Shown in pieces: positions 38,301 through 48,679 of a stretch of 64,000 bases of DNA. Position 1 is the first letter of the stretch. Each line of letters begins with the position of its first letter. The notes beneath the pieces were generated by a model. The model ran no database searches. It saw only the letters and a list, made by a program, of their open reading frames with translations, and was not told the origin of the DNA. The position numbers and the translations under genes are program-made. Where the stretch lies: contig CAIIXF020000007.1 of the NCBI GenBank assembly GCA_903813345.2, positions 34,314,538-34,378,537 on the forward strand. Direction: 5' to 3'. The DNA comes from Owenia fusiformis. Taxonomy: Eukaryota > Annelida > Polychaeta > Sabellida > Oweniidae.

Positions 38301-41300
38301 CTCTCATTCAAATGAACACTTTTGTAATGGTTCTGAAACAAAATGAAACAAAACATTAATGAAAATGTTACAATATCTAATGTGACAGTCACTTTAATGA
38401 AGAGTATACTTGTTCATGTTTGCACCTAGTTTTTCTCCACATAGACAAGACAATGACAAGGCATTAACATGACAAAATGTCACCACCTAGTTGCTCACAA
38501 TATTATTAGTTCAATCTTAAGTCAGATTTGAATTCCTGAGGCCTTGTAGATGATTTTGAAAAAAAATTGGTCAATTTGAAGCAAGTTGAAAACATACCTT
38601 TTTTGATCCTTAGAAGGTCATTGAAGGTGAAATCTCAAATCTAAAGTCAGATTTGAAATTCTGAGAACGTGAACATGATTTTGAAAAAAATTGGTCAATT
38701 TGAAGCAAGTTGAAAAAATACCCTTTTTGACCTTGAGAAGGTCATTGAAGGTGAAATCTCAAATCTAAGTCAGATTTGAACTTCTGAGAACTTGTAGATA
38801 ATTCTGAAAAAAATTGGTAAACAAGCAAGTTGAAAAATACCTTTTTTGACCTTGGGAAGGTCAAATCTTTTTTGACCTTGAGCAGGTCATTGAAGGTCAA
38901 ATCTCAAATCTATAGTCAGATCTGAACTTTTAGATGATAGTGAAAAAAATGTGGTCCATTTAAAGCAAGTAAAAAAGACCTTTTGACCTTGAGAAGGTCA
39001 TTGAAGGTGAAATCTCAAATCCAAGGTCAGATTTGAACTTCTGACAACTTGCAGATGATTTTGGAAAAAATAGTAGTCAGTCTAAAAGTATTTGTTAAGT
39101 TATTGGAAGTTGTAAGAATTTGATACAGACGTCAACCGCCGATCGCCAAATGCCATCACAAAAAATGGAGACCATAACAATATGTCACACATTGACATAA
39201 AAATCAAAGAATGCTAATGATTAATGAATATTATAAGCCAGTGACAAAACAGTTAGTCATCATTATTTTGATTAGCCCTACCACACTTCGATAGGCCAAA
39301 GATTCCTACCAATTTATGACAAGGAATCATCCACATGCCCCTTTAAGGTCAGCATTTTGCCTTTCAAGTTTGACATCCTGCCTATGCATGTAGATGAAAA
39401 TGCAAAAACATTAAACTATGCTATAAACCTAATACCCTTTGTAAGAACTTTCAACATAAATACTTTTGAATAATAAACCTTAAAACTCCTCCAGCCATTT
39501 AGAGCTGATCATTGCTTTACCAGTGAACTTTCCATAAATGTGCTCTGTATTGACTTTATCTGTAGCCCAATTGAGCTCATGGTACATACCTCAAGAGCCC
39601 CTTTGGTTCTAAATGCTCCAGTACAATCATCCCATGAACAGGTGTATGGACGCTGGTCACTGTGGATCAACTGGTGGGTGACAAGGGAACTGGCATGTTT
39701 AAATCGGGAGCCACAAACCTAGAATACATGTATATTTACTATATTATATGAGACACTATACACCCCTCTATGAGTTTTGGCATCCGGAAGTCATCCCCAT
39801 TTATGGGACTGTTAAAGATGATTTATGATTGAATTTGAGTTTGCTCGCTGAAATGTATGACTTTGTCGATTATGTTAAATGGCTACAAATAAACAGACTT
39901 TAACACTGGAGCAAATGGAGACTACTGATTGCCAAACCCTTGGAGGGGAGTGAAGTTTGACATCATGACAGTCTTCTAACCTATTTCACATATTTCTAAT
40001 ATACTGAATCATACTTTCTGTATGGGGCCCACCCCCCCCCTAAGTTGGGCCCAAAAAAATGTTGGGCCAAAAAAGGCCTTAAGGCTCCAAAAAGTGGGCC
40101 TTTCTGGTCATTACTGGGCCCCCCTTGTTGGTTCCTGGATCCGCCCCTGCATGTAACATGTTGCCTCCAAGGAAAATGGTGGAGATAGGAGGGGGGGGGG
40201 GTTCCAGAAAGTGTGCAAAACTATACTTCATTCTATAGGAGACTTACCTCACATGCATATTCTTTGTCATTACTGTGCTTCTTCATGTGTGTGCTGATAC
40301 GGGTCTTCTCTGCTGTTATAAAGTCACACCCTGAATGCTACAACATTATTAAAAGAGACATGCATATTCTTTGTCATTACTGTGCTTCTTCATGTGTGTG
40401 CTGATACGGGTCTTCTCTGCTGTTATAAAGTCACATCCTGAATGCTACAACATTATTAAGAGACATCTACTTGTCAAAAGGTTACAAGAGTTTGACAATT
40501 TGTTACAGACACTAAATTACAGCTGCTAACTGCAAATGCTGATTTTGTCCATAAAAGGATATAAAATTCAGATGGAACCCTGAACTCTTTGACAATATAA
40601 ATCTATAAAACTGCAAAATGTTATTTTCAAATAAAAATGTTGATGATTAAAACTCAGATAAACTCATATTAGATTGTTAAGATTAGTTTGCACTTCGTAA
40701 TTTTTAACTGAGAAGAATAAGGATAGAAACTACTATTTACCTGACAGCTATAGATCTCATAATGTTCTGGATAAGGAATAGCATGTTTGTTGAACTTGTG
40801 ATTGGAGAGACCCCTTCTTTTGTAACTACTATAACTGCATAGGTCACATCCATATTTCTTGAACTTTGGCTTCTTTCTGACATATAAGGTTGTTGGTGAA
40901 TCATTGTTAAGTGGTGTATCTGTACTCTCTGTGCTGGTGCAATTTTGAATGTGTTTTTTGTAAGATAGTTGGTATTTAAATTTCGAGTCACACTTAGTAC
41001 ATGTATATTCCTTTCTAGCTGGTATGTTCTTTGAATCAGAAGGACAATGTTTGCAATGGTTGTGATATTCCCTCTTTGCATTGATGAACTGTTTATGGCA
41101 TTTTGGACATTCTTGGGAATCTCTCTTGAGCCCACTTTTACCTGTTGCAAAAGGCTCCTGAACGCTTGGACAATCTGCATGAGGCTCATTTGTTCCAGGG
41201 CCCTTTACATCACAGACAATGCTCTCCACATCTTCAGCAATGTTAATCAAAGAGTCATAACTAACAGCACTCATTTTAGAATAATTTGATTTGTTTTTAT

Positions 41301-42159
41301 TGCCAACACTTGTCCTGTATTTCAAGGGAAGTTTAATTTGCCTGCCACTTCTACTTTTAAATCCAGATTTAAGTTTTTGATATTTGATATCAGCATTAAT
41401 GTCTTTAAATGCTTCAAGTTTCTCTTCATTTTCTTCAACAAATGCATATTCAAATGCAGTTTTTGAATCATTTTTGATTACATCTGTATCCATAGTTGTT
41501 TCAGTCAATACATCAATAATTTCCTCTTCTGAGATAGGTTTTGGTTTTATCACATCTTTATCACTTGCACTCGTATTTGGTGGCATTTCAATTGGAGAAT
41601 TATTACTTGCAATCATATTTGGTTGAGTATCACTTATACTTGCATTTGTAGGAATATCAATTGCACTTCTATTTGGATGAGTATCACTTAAACTTGCATT
41701 TGTAGGAATATCAATTGCACTTCTATTTGGATGAGCATCAGTAATTCTTGTTCCTGGTGAAACATCACTTGTATTTGTTTTTTGTTCAGTATCACTAGCT
41801 CTGTTGGTAGGAAGTAGAGACTGTTTGGCAAATGAATCAACAGATGCTAACTTTAAGATTTCACATGTATGTAAAATAGATTCATAATTCCATTTGTTAA
41901 TATATAACTTCCCAGTGTATATGTATCTAAGTACCACCATAAAATCAGCGCAGTTGATCTCATTAGGAAGTTGGAAATTGTTCTCATTTCTTTCAACTTG
42001 GGTTGAAGTGAAGAAGGTGGAGGTACATTGAAGGATACAACTATGGGCCTGATAGGATGTGTTACCCAGTAGTAAATGTATGTCACATAGATGACCCTTG
42101 TTGCGCATCTCCCACAATGTCTCATGAAAATTGTTTAAATAATTTACATCCTGTATTTC
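29314..42159 (-). CDS. BTB/POZ and C2H2 zinc-finger protein (eleven fingers); first exon not located
   Basis: Seven minus-strand exons join in phase: 40741-42159, 40248-40337, 39590-39718, 38190-38332, 30837-30997, 30430-30524, 29314-29895 (stop TCA on plus at 29314-29316), 872 codons plus stop. The BTB domain is at the start (HLCDIHLLLG, AHSCILQCTSTFF, ADFMVVLRYIYTGKLY), followed by Asn/Ser/Thr-rich repeats and an acidic linker. Three C2H2 fingers end exon 1 and eight more follow over later exons, for example YSCQHSGCDF...HMKKH, YACEVCGSRFKH...HQLIH, FLCTECGKSY...HMYKH and FQCHLCNYRG...HLRTVH. Most introns cut within or between fingers. The tail after the last finger is acidic. Such proteins usually act as nuclear sequence-specific repressors through BTB dimerisation. 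Exon 42159 opens at a splice acceptor, so the ATG lies upstream, or ATG 42115-42117 is used. A fibrinogen-related gene sits in the 7.2-kb intron on the other strand. Confidence 0.88.
30003..30440 (-). repeat. 22-bp minisatellite starting at a BTB-ZF 5' splice site
   Basis: About 18 units of roughly 22 bp; in sense each reads close to AACAAGGTCAGTTTTGTATATG. The exon that ends at 30430 finishes ATAAACAAG and its intron starts GTTAGTTTTGTATATG, so the array repeats the exon-intron junction itself. A larger block of about 190 bp is also duplicated inside the array (30030-30180 against 30215-30385). Confidence 0.85.
31230..31345. repeat. Degenerate MITE fragment related to the 31433-31561 copy
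   Basis: Carries repeated AAGTGGAACACCTTCC words and an end reading TTCCACTTACACAGGTTTTATTG, matching the right end of the intact MITE just downstream. Confidence 0.6.
31433..31561. mobile_element. Pogo/Tc1-type palindromic MITE, TA target duplication
   Basis: TA-flanked element with inverted ends CAGTGAAACCTGC... and ...ACAGGTTTTACTG. Internal AGAGGAACACC and GGTGTTCCACTT are also inverted. About 125 bp, non-coding; TA duplication and CAGT ends are typical of the Tc1/mariner/pogo superfamily. Confidence 0.75.
31589..33253. mobile_element. Non-autonomous TIR DNA transposon with about 50-bp perfect TIRs
   Basis: Left end CACGGGGGATAAGCAAAACG continues to ...GACTGCGACTCGCGTAA (31589-31638); the right end (33204-33253) is its exact inverse as read. 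The 5-bp ATATT at 31584-31588 and 33254-33258 looks like the target duplication. The interior of about 1.56 kb has no long open frame. CAC-starting TIRs with a 5-bp duplication recall Transib-like elements, but superfamily is not settled. It lies in the large BTB-ZF intron. Confidence 0.85.
33762..35180 (+). CDS. Secreted fibrinogen-related protein (FReD only), nested in a BTB-ZF intron
   Basis: Two exons, 33762-33897 and 34474-35180, join in phase 1 to 280 aa. Exon 1 encodes a signal peptide (MKSLTIIFAWLTAISA) and a short Cys-flanked coiled coil (IERLSREMSQLREEI). Exon 2 encodes a fibrinogen C-terminal domain: EWLIVLNRFDGSVNF, GEYFIGLENL, LRVELTTWPDDG, YRLTVGEYSGTAGDS, the calcium loop DRDNDNYFGGNCA, then FKELRLMIKP at the end. 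The last part has diverged (WFNHCSVARFFAPYM with extra cysteines). Invertebrate FREPs are secreted lectins in innate recognition or adhesion; this one lacks IgSF or collagen parts. AATAAA is at 35219-35224. It is transcribed opposite to the host BTB-ZF gene. Confidence 0.92.
35219..35224 (+). promoter_or_regulatory. Polyadenylation signal of the fibrinogen-related gene
   Basis: AATAAA 38 bp after the stop codon. Confidence 0.7.
35880..36240. repeat. Possible diverged inverted repeat
   Basis: CCCCCACATGATAAGTAACGTCATA near 35994 faces TATGACGTTATGGGCCACGTGGGG near 36105, and AACTGCTAACGGTC near 35932 faces GCAGTTATAACGATCGTTAG near 36191. Probably an old MITE; the limits are uncertain. Confidence 0.4.
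36556..38250 (-). repeat. 65-bp minisatellite derived from a zinc-finger exon end and its 5' splice site
   Basis: About 24 units, mostly 65 bp, with a few carrying a 15-bp CTTGCGGGGATGCTT insert (75-80 bp). In sense each unit reads ATGGAACTACCATATGTACA..., ...CCCGATTCATATAAAAG followed by GTAAGAG. That is the last 57 bases of exon 38190-38332 (encoding WNYHMYKHH...LPDSYK) plus the first bases of its intron. Nearly every unit therefore carries a donor-like AAAAGGTAAGA. The array fills the intron right behind the exon. Confidence 0.92.
38457..39190 (-). repeat. Long copy of the dispersed repeat with internal tandem units
   Basis: Begins ACAAGGCATTAACATGACAA and ends near CGCCGATCGCCAAATGCCATC, the inverse of the copy at 758-1015. 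The centre has expanded into about four to five units of roughly 115 bp with TTTGACCTTGAGAAGGTCAT and GTGAAATCTCAAATCTAAG. Confidence 0.8.
40018..40200. other. C/G-rich tract, probable decayed transposon end
   Basis: GGGCCCACCCCCCCCCTAAG, GGGCCCAAAAAAATGTTGGGC and TTCCTGGATCCGCCCCTGC, followed by a G10 run at 40191-40200. It differs in composition from the AT-rich surroundings. Origin unresolved. Confidence 0.3.
40251..40465 (-). repeat. 107-bp tandem duplication covering a BTB-ZF finger exon
   Basis: Two nearly identical 107-bp copies (40251-40357 and 40358-40464) each contain the acceptor TGTTGTAG and the finger sequence beginning CATTCAGG. Only the copy at 40248-40337 keeps the donor GAG/GTAAG. 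In the other copy the reading frame runs past the finger into TGTCTCTTTTAA, a stop. Confidence 0.85.
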
Positions 42160-42198
42160 CTGAAATTATAAAAAGAAAAAGATGCCAATTTTTAACAA

Positions 42199-42310
42199 GA
42201 CATTAACATGCAAATGTCATCACCTGCCATTTGTTACAAACTAGGACCACTGAATGCTGCATACTAACCACCAAACACCATCCACAAAAAAGAGGTTGGA
42301 GACTGAAACA
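42199..42310 (-). repeat. Dispersed repeat fragment
   Basis: AACAAGACATTAACATGCAA, TGTCATCACCTGCCATTTGT and AAAAGAGGTTGGAGACTGAAAC resemble the 38.5-kb and 46.0-kb copies. It lies just upstream of the first recognised BTB-ZF exon. Confidence 0.6.
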
Positions 42311-42999
42311 ATTAAAATGCTGTAAAAGTACATTTGTATGTTACACAACTGACCCTCAATGTGTAGGTTGGCAGTCTATTACAGTCTGAAGATATACCTT
42401 TCATATATTTTTGTTCAGCGCTTTCTTGGATGTATCAATAAACTGAAGGGGATTTGAAGACTGTTAATGAAAAGGGGATTTGCAAACTGGAGTTAAGGTA
42501 CTGGTGGAGGGAAAACATTTTTGAAAAGAATTACTTTGCCTGCCCATTTTATTTTCTGGTACAAAATAAAGTACAGTTGGGGACATAAATAAATGACAGG
42601 TGGATTTGCTGAAGTGAGGATTTCCCATGTTAAAAATAAGAGAATTTACAAGAGGCCATAAATCAGTGGATGAGATTATACAAAATGTAAAATATACAAA
42701 TTTTAAGGGATATGTATCTAGACAATATTGGAAATTATGGGCTTTCAGACCACCATAATTAGGAAATGGTGATCGAAAATCGACCTGTCATTTATTTTTG
42801 TCCCCAACTGTATGAAGGCATCTGTGTATTTACTTGCTTTTTTCAGGAAAGCATCATTTTTCCATATGCTGTTACATGTACACTGTAGTCTTTTAAATGC
42901 TTATCTTTAGATTCAAAATTGTCAAGGAAGTTGTGAGGAATGCTTATACTTAATTTTTTGTTTACTGGTCAGGACTGAAGTAATCCAGATGCAAATATT

Positions 43000-44030
43000 C
43001 CTTAAGGCGAAGCTAAATTAAATAAAAAGTACAAAAAATGACTGCCATATTTTTTTGATAAAGACACATGTTTTTAAAATCGGTTTACCTTGTATATGAA
43101 TTGTATATCTTGACAAATGAAACATGTCAAAGTTAACATCACACATAAACGCATTTTTCTAAACTATGAATTGTAGGTGTATGGATCCCCAAAGCTGGCG
43201 TGAAGAGTGCAAAGTGAGGCTAATTTTTGAAAGTTTCAAGGAGTAGCCTTGCAACAGTCACACATTTGCAAGAGTCTAAAATTTCCACAAATCATCTTAC
43301 CTTTCCCAGGAACAACGAAGGAGCATGAAAATGTGTACTTCTTGCATTGTAAGAGTATAATAAAGCTCAAACCATTGTAAATTCTAAATATTTCATGTCC
43401 ACCATTTTGTTTGCCAGAACTACTTCTAGACTTCCTGATTAATCCTCATACAAGTTTTGTGACTACACCAAGTGGCATGGATTATCACCTGTATATTTTA
43501 TCTATTACAGTATAATTATCATGATAGATACATGATAGATGCTTTATGAATGATAAACAATGGATACATGAATGAGAATAACTCTGGACTAAAAAATAGT
43601 TCCAGGAAACAAAATGGTAGACATGAAATATTTAGAATTCACAATGGTTTGAGCTTTATTATACTCTAACAATGCAAGAAGTACCCATTTTCATGCTCCT
43701 TCGTTGTTCCTTGGTAAGGTAAGATTATATCTGGAAATTTTGAATTCTTTCAAATGTGTGACTGTTGCAAGGCTACTCCTTGAAACTTTCAAAAAATAGC
43801 CTCACTTCACACTCTTCATGCGAGCTTTGGGGTGCCATGCACCTCCAATTCATAGTTATGAAAAATGTGTTTAAATGTGAGGTTTTCTTTTATGTGTCTC
43901 TTTAGTCAGGAAATACATTCACATACAACAGTATACAAAATCTTCTGACTTTATCAAAAAAATATGGCTCCCATGTTTTTGTAATTTTGATTAACTTAAA
44001 TGTCACCTTAAGATGAATTTAATACAGAAA
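43000..44030. repeat. Long inverted repeat (foldback element), arms about 420 bp
   Basis: The left arm (about 43000-43440) and right arm (about 43590-44030) are inverse copies. Examples: ATTTTTTTGATAAAG near 43068 against CTTTATCAAAAAAATATGG near 43950; AAGGAGTAGCCTTGCAACAG near 43238 against CTGTTGCAAGGCTACTCCTT near 43763; CATTTTGTTTGCCAG near 43404 against CCAGGAAACAAAATGG near 43601. The loop is about 150 bp. No coding content is seen. Confidence 0.85.
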
Positions 44031-44427
44031 AGTTCCATCCAACTTATACACTCAGTTATTAGCTATTTTTGATACCTTCGTTGAAAGTATTAAATTAGCC
44101 AATTTATAAACAAGTTTATTAGTGTAATTCTTCACCTCTTCAAGCTGGTACAAGAAACATGTCCCCTGTTAAATGATCCAGGTTGAATCCAAATTAAAAC
44201 AAGCAATATACAATATTATCAAAATAATCAAATCAATCCTATTACATCTTAACTAATAAAATGATTCATAATGCTTCAAAATTGCAATGTTAAAAGTTGT
44301 GTTATTCAATGATTATATTTTCTGATGGTTCTAATTAAAAATCTGAAAACATAACTCAAAGTTAAAATTATCAAAACCATTACTTGTGAATTTCCTATTT
44401 AGTTTGTCACCAAACAAGTGGTTTAAA

Positions 44428-45058
44428 GGGCCTCAACTCAGTACACCAATGATTGTTTTATGAGGTGTGCTGGAGCTCGACTAGGGTCTAGTCAGAGCTT
44501 GTGTTTAGGCTGGGCAGAGCTAAGACATGGTTGTATGTCAGATCACTGACAGTGGCTGGGTAAAACCAACCTTGTCTTTCGGACTGACACTGCTCGTGTC
44601 TGGGATAAGGGTGTCCATTGGGGAGGGTGATTTACAGGGCCTCAACTCAGTACACCAATGATTGTTTTATGAGGTGTGCTGGAGCTCGACTAGGGTCTAG
44701 TCAGAGCTTATGTCTATGCTGGGCAGAGCTAAGACATGGTTGATATGTCAGATCATTGACAGTGGCTGGGTAAAACCAACCTTGTCTTCTGGACTGACAC
44801 TGCTAGTGTCTGGGATAAGGGTGTCCATTGGGGAGGGTGATTTACAGGGCCTCAACTCAGTACACCAATGATTGTTTCATGAGGTGTACTGGAGCTTGAC
44901 TAAACAGTTGACTAGCTTGTGTCTTAGCTGGGCAGGGCTAAGGCATGGCTGACATGTCGGATCACTGACAACGGCTGGGTGGATCCAACCTTGTCTTTTG
45001 GCCCGATACTGCTAGTGTCTGGGATTAGGGTGTTCCACAGGGAAGGTGACTTGCAGGG
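44428..45058. repeat. Three tandem copies of a 209-210 bp repeat
   Basis: Copies start at 44428, 44637 and 44847 with GGGCCTCAACTCAGTACACC; each has TGGAGCT(C/T)GACTA and GACAGTGGCTGGGTAAAACC or a variant. The third is the most diverged and ends about 45058. Non-coding. Confidence 0.9.
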
Positions 45059-45799
45059 GTAGGGAAAATGGGCGTCAGAAAGTCTAGGGAGTGGTTGGAT
45101 AGGGGTATGGAGGATGAGGGAGAGGGTAAGATAGTAGGAGGTATAGTTTTGGATCTTTCATAACAGAAAAAAAATTGTATAAATAGTAAAGCCTGCAGGT
45201 CTTAATATGAAAGAACTTAATATGACTGTCATTTATTAAGCAGTAAAAAATTTGCATCATAGGTGACAAAATGTTTCTTCTTTCCTGGTGAATGTCAATT
45301 CTCACATCATACAAATGTAATTTTAGGTGATCTATCTGCATGGGGTGAGTTTGCAGGTGTAGGTTGTAAGGATTTTACTACCTTTTAATATTATACTATA
45401 TCTTATTCTTCACATAAGTCATACTTTAATTTGACCTCTTTTGCAAATAAATATCTCATATCTAAAATCTTGACATCTTGCACTATAAGATAAAATATCA
45501 AAGCTTTATTATTATGTCAATACTGTAAAAAAGAAAAAACTGAAAAATTATTTTAGAAGAAGCTAACATCCCCATTGTCTAAAATTGGAAGATTCAAAGT
45601 GGAATATGGAACAATATTCATGCATGGAATTTGAGAGAGGGAGAGAAATCAGCATAAAATATAAATTTTGCAAGGGAAGAACTCAACATAAACACAGTCT
45701 TGTGACATCTTATAGTAAGTACATGCACATGAGCAATCAACACTTCATATTTCACATTTACATTACCAGTAAATGGAAGTTGTCATGGTGTCTCTAGGG

Positions 45800-48679
45800 A
45801 TGTTGTTACCATGTTTACTAGGATTAGGAATAGTCTGGGTACAACAAGGGACCTGTCATTCCGAGGATCCCACCCCTGCTATACTCGCAAAGTAAGTACA
45901 TATTGTAAAGAAATACATACATGCATACAGATTAGCTTCATGATTTTAAGCTAGAACTGCAAAAATACTAATATAAAACAAATATAATTATGTCAATTTT
46001 TGATAATTGTATGTGATGTCCATTATTCTAGAATGAACAAGTCTTTAAAATGTCACCACCTGCCATTTGTTACAGATGCCAAACTCAGAATGCCAACTAC
46101 CGTCACAAAAAATTGGAGACTATGACAATATGTCAATAAATATTCCCATTTATTTTCTTGCATTCAATGAAACGTAGGAGAAGTGGTAAGACGAATATGC
46201 TTCTTTTATTGCAGGCGTGTTGGGGACCAAATAATGAAACATCAAGTTGCATTCTTCCGATGGCATTATGGTGGAGCAGTTCTATTTGAAGGTCTTTTCC
46301 TAGCAAGTCAAGCTTTCAATCTCAACTACACAGATGTACTTGATAAAGTCTTAGATGATTTTAAAACCAACAAGGCATCTTATGGTTATATGGTGGTCCA
46401 TAATATAACAGTTCCCTGGTTCAGGAATATTGGAGATGAAATTGGATTGTTCCCCATAGGGTACCTAAATCGAGTACTGTCAGAAAGTGGTCGGGTTGAA
46501 AAGTATGATAACACCACTGATTTTTATATCGCTACAGAAGTTGTGAGGAGATACATTCTTGGTTGGCCATCTCATCTTGAAGATACAACAGTGTGCCGGG
46601 AATATGGCTGGCCAGATAGGCAGGTTGGACCATTCTTATGGGCAGATGATATGTATATGGGACTGACCCTAGCAGCAAGGATAGGACGTGTAACCAAAGA
46701 TCCAAACCTCATGGATTGGGTTCTTAACCAGACCATACTCTTCTCCAGTCACTTGCAGGATCCCATTGATGGTTGTTTCAACCATGGCTACAATGCCAAG
46801 ACAAACACGCGCTCATGTTGTAAGTGGGGCCGTGGAAGTGGATGGATCCTAATGGCCAGTTATGAAGCACTTACATTCAAAAATCAACCATGGGTGAAAG
46901 AATTAGGTCTCCATAATGATCCAAAATTCGACAAAGTCCTAAGCATTTTACGTTCACATATAAAATGCATAGTTGCTAACCAATCCCCTGATGGGCGCTG
47001 GCATCAAGTTATTAATGAAACATCAACATATCTTGAAACATCTGGGAGTGCAATGGCACTATCAACACTAATAAGGGCGTGTATGTTTGGCTGGGTTGAC
47101 TATGCTACTTATAAACAAAATGTAGAACTGGGATGGCAGGGTTTGCTCAAAACAGTAGCACCTGATGGAACAGTGAGTGGTGTGTGCGTAGGAACAGGTA
47201 TGTTTTGAGAAGTAGTACTATTGTACATTGAACATGTACATGCTTATGTTCCCAACTTTAACTTGTATTGTAATTCATCAGACTGGGCTGCTTAATCACT
47301 TTGGAAGAAAAACCCAAAGGAGAGGAACAGCCTAGACTGATGAATTCCATGAATGATGTAGTGGTGGGGAAGATAATGAAAATGCCTTCTAATTTAGAAG
47401 ACAGGAGACGAAATAACAATAACAAATTGTTATACAAAATGTGGTTGTCATGTTTATAAATGGAAATTTAAAAGGAGTTGAATTTACAAAAAGTAAATTT
47501 TGAAATTTATATATAACATATTAAACTTTATTACACTTTATCATTGCCCTTGATAATTGTCCACTATCCTCTAAATGCATGTGCTTAACATCATACACTC
47601 TGTTCCTTCTTTACAAAAGAACATAGTGCTTGAAGTCTGGCTTTCTGCATTAAGAGGATGAAATAACACGTGAATATGTCAATGTTGTAGGGATACAGTC
47701 TACTGTTGCAGACTATGAGGCTAGGCCAACAAACTACCTCCTTGGTGGAAATGGGGGACTAGGGAGCATACTGTATGCTATAACATGTGAATATGTCAAT
47801 GTTGTAGGGATAGAGTCAACTGTTGCAGACTATGAGGCAAGGCCACCAAACTACCTCCTTGGTGGAGATGGGGGACTAGGGAGCATACTATATGCTATTA
47901 CACATGAATATGTCAATGTTGTAGGGATAGAGTCAACTGTTGCAGACTATGAAGCTAGGCCAACAAACTACCTCCTTGGTGGAGATGGGGGACTAGGGAG
48001 CATTCTATATGCTATAACACACGAATATGTCGATGTTGTAGGAATAGAGTCAACTGTTGCAGACTATGAGGCTAGGCCAACAAACTACCTCCTTGGTGGA
48101 GATGGGGGACTAGGGAGCATACTATATGCTATAACACATGAATATGTCAATGTTGTAGGAATAAAGTCAACTGTTGCAGACTATGAGGCTAGGCCAACAA
48201 ACTACCTCCTTGATGGAGATGGGGGACTAGGGAGCATACTATATGCTATAACACATGAATATGTCAATGTTGTAGGGATAGAGTCAACTGTTGCAGACTA
48301 TGAGGCTAGGCCAACAAACTACCTCCTTGGTGGAGATGGGGGACTAGGGAGCATAGTATATGCTATAACACATGAATATGTCAATGTTGTAGGAATAGAG
48401 TCAACTGTTGCAGACTATGAGGCTAGGCCAACAAACTACCTCCTTGGTGGAGATGGGGGACTAGGGAGCATAGTATATGCTATAACACATTAATATGTCA
48501 ATGTTGTAGGGATAGAGTCAACTGTTGCAGACTATGAGGCTAGGCCAACAAACTACCTCCTTGGTGGAGATGGGGGACTAGGGAGCATACTGTATGCTAT
48601 AACAGATTACCAATATTTCAAGAAGTCAGAACAGGATGGATCAATGGGAAAATGGACTTCTTATCCACACAAAATCTAA
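45800..48679 (+). CDS. Secreted GH88/GH105-type unsaturated glycuronyl hydrolase
   Basis: Exons 45800-45891, 46215-47197 and a last exon ending at stop TAA 48677-48679. Joining exon 2 (phase 1) to the eighth downstream acceptor (exon 48510-48679) gives 414 aa. The start has a signal peptide (MLLPCLLGLGIVWVQQGTC). The body is an (alpha/alpha)6 six-hairpin fold: RWHYGGAVLFEGLFLAS, FLWADDMYMGL (the DD pair holds the family's catalytic Asp), DGCFNHGYNAKTNT, WGRGSGWILMASYEAL, SPDGRWHQVI and ETSGSAMALSTL. Family enzymes remove unsaturated uronic or rhamnogalacturonyl residues left by polysaccharide lyases, so a digestive or glycan-scavenging role is likely. Upstream of the last exon its acceptor and coding part are repeated eight times. 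GH105 proteins are common in bacteria and fungi; the introns here show a settled animal gene. The exact subfamily and substrate are not determined. Confidence 0.87.
46040..46135 (-). repeat. Dispersed repeat fragment in GH88/105 intron 1
   Basis: Reads AAAATGTCACCACCTGCCAT, TTGTTACAGATGCC, then AAAAATTGGAGACTATGACAATATGTC, matching the ends of the 38.5-39.2 kb copy. Confidence 0.65.
47663..48604 (+). repeat. Eight-copy 117-bp tandem array of splice acceptor plus terminal exon
   Basis: Acceptor AGs precede exon starts at 47691, 47808, 47925, 48042, 48159, 48276, 48393 and 48510, exactly 117 bp apart. Each unit holds intron-derived GAATATGTCAATGTTGTAG and exon sequence encoding IESTVADYEARPTNYLLGG and then DGGLGSILYAIT. 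The hexamer ATAACA at 47663 (intron) recurs at 48599 (exon), 936 bp (8 x 117) later, and marks the likely microhomology of the first duplication. Confidence 0.95.

Noticed and set aside
45585-45797. 70-codon frame just upstream of the GH88/105 start
   Set aside because: It overlaps the presumed promoter and 5' UTR, has no domain, and a clear signal-peptide ATG follows at 45800.
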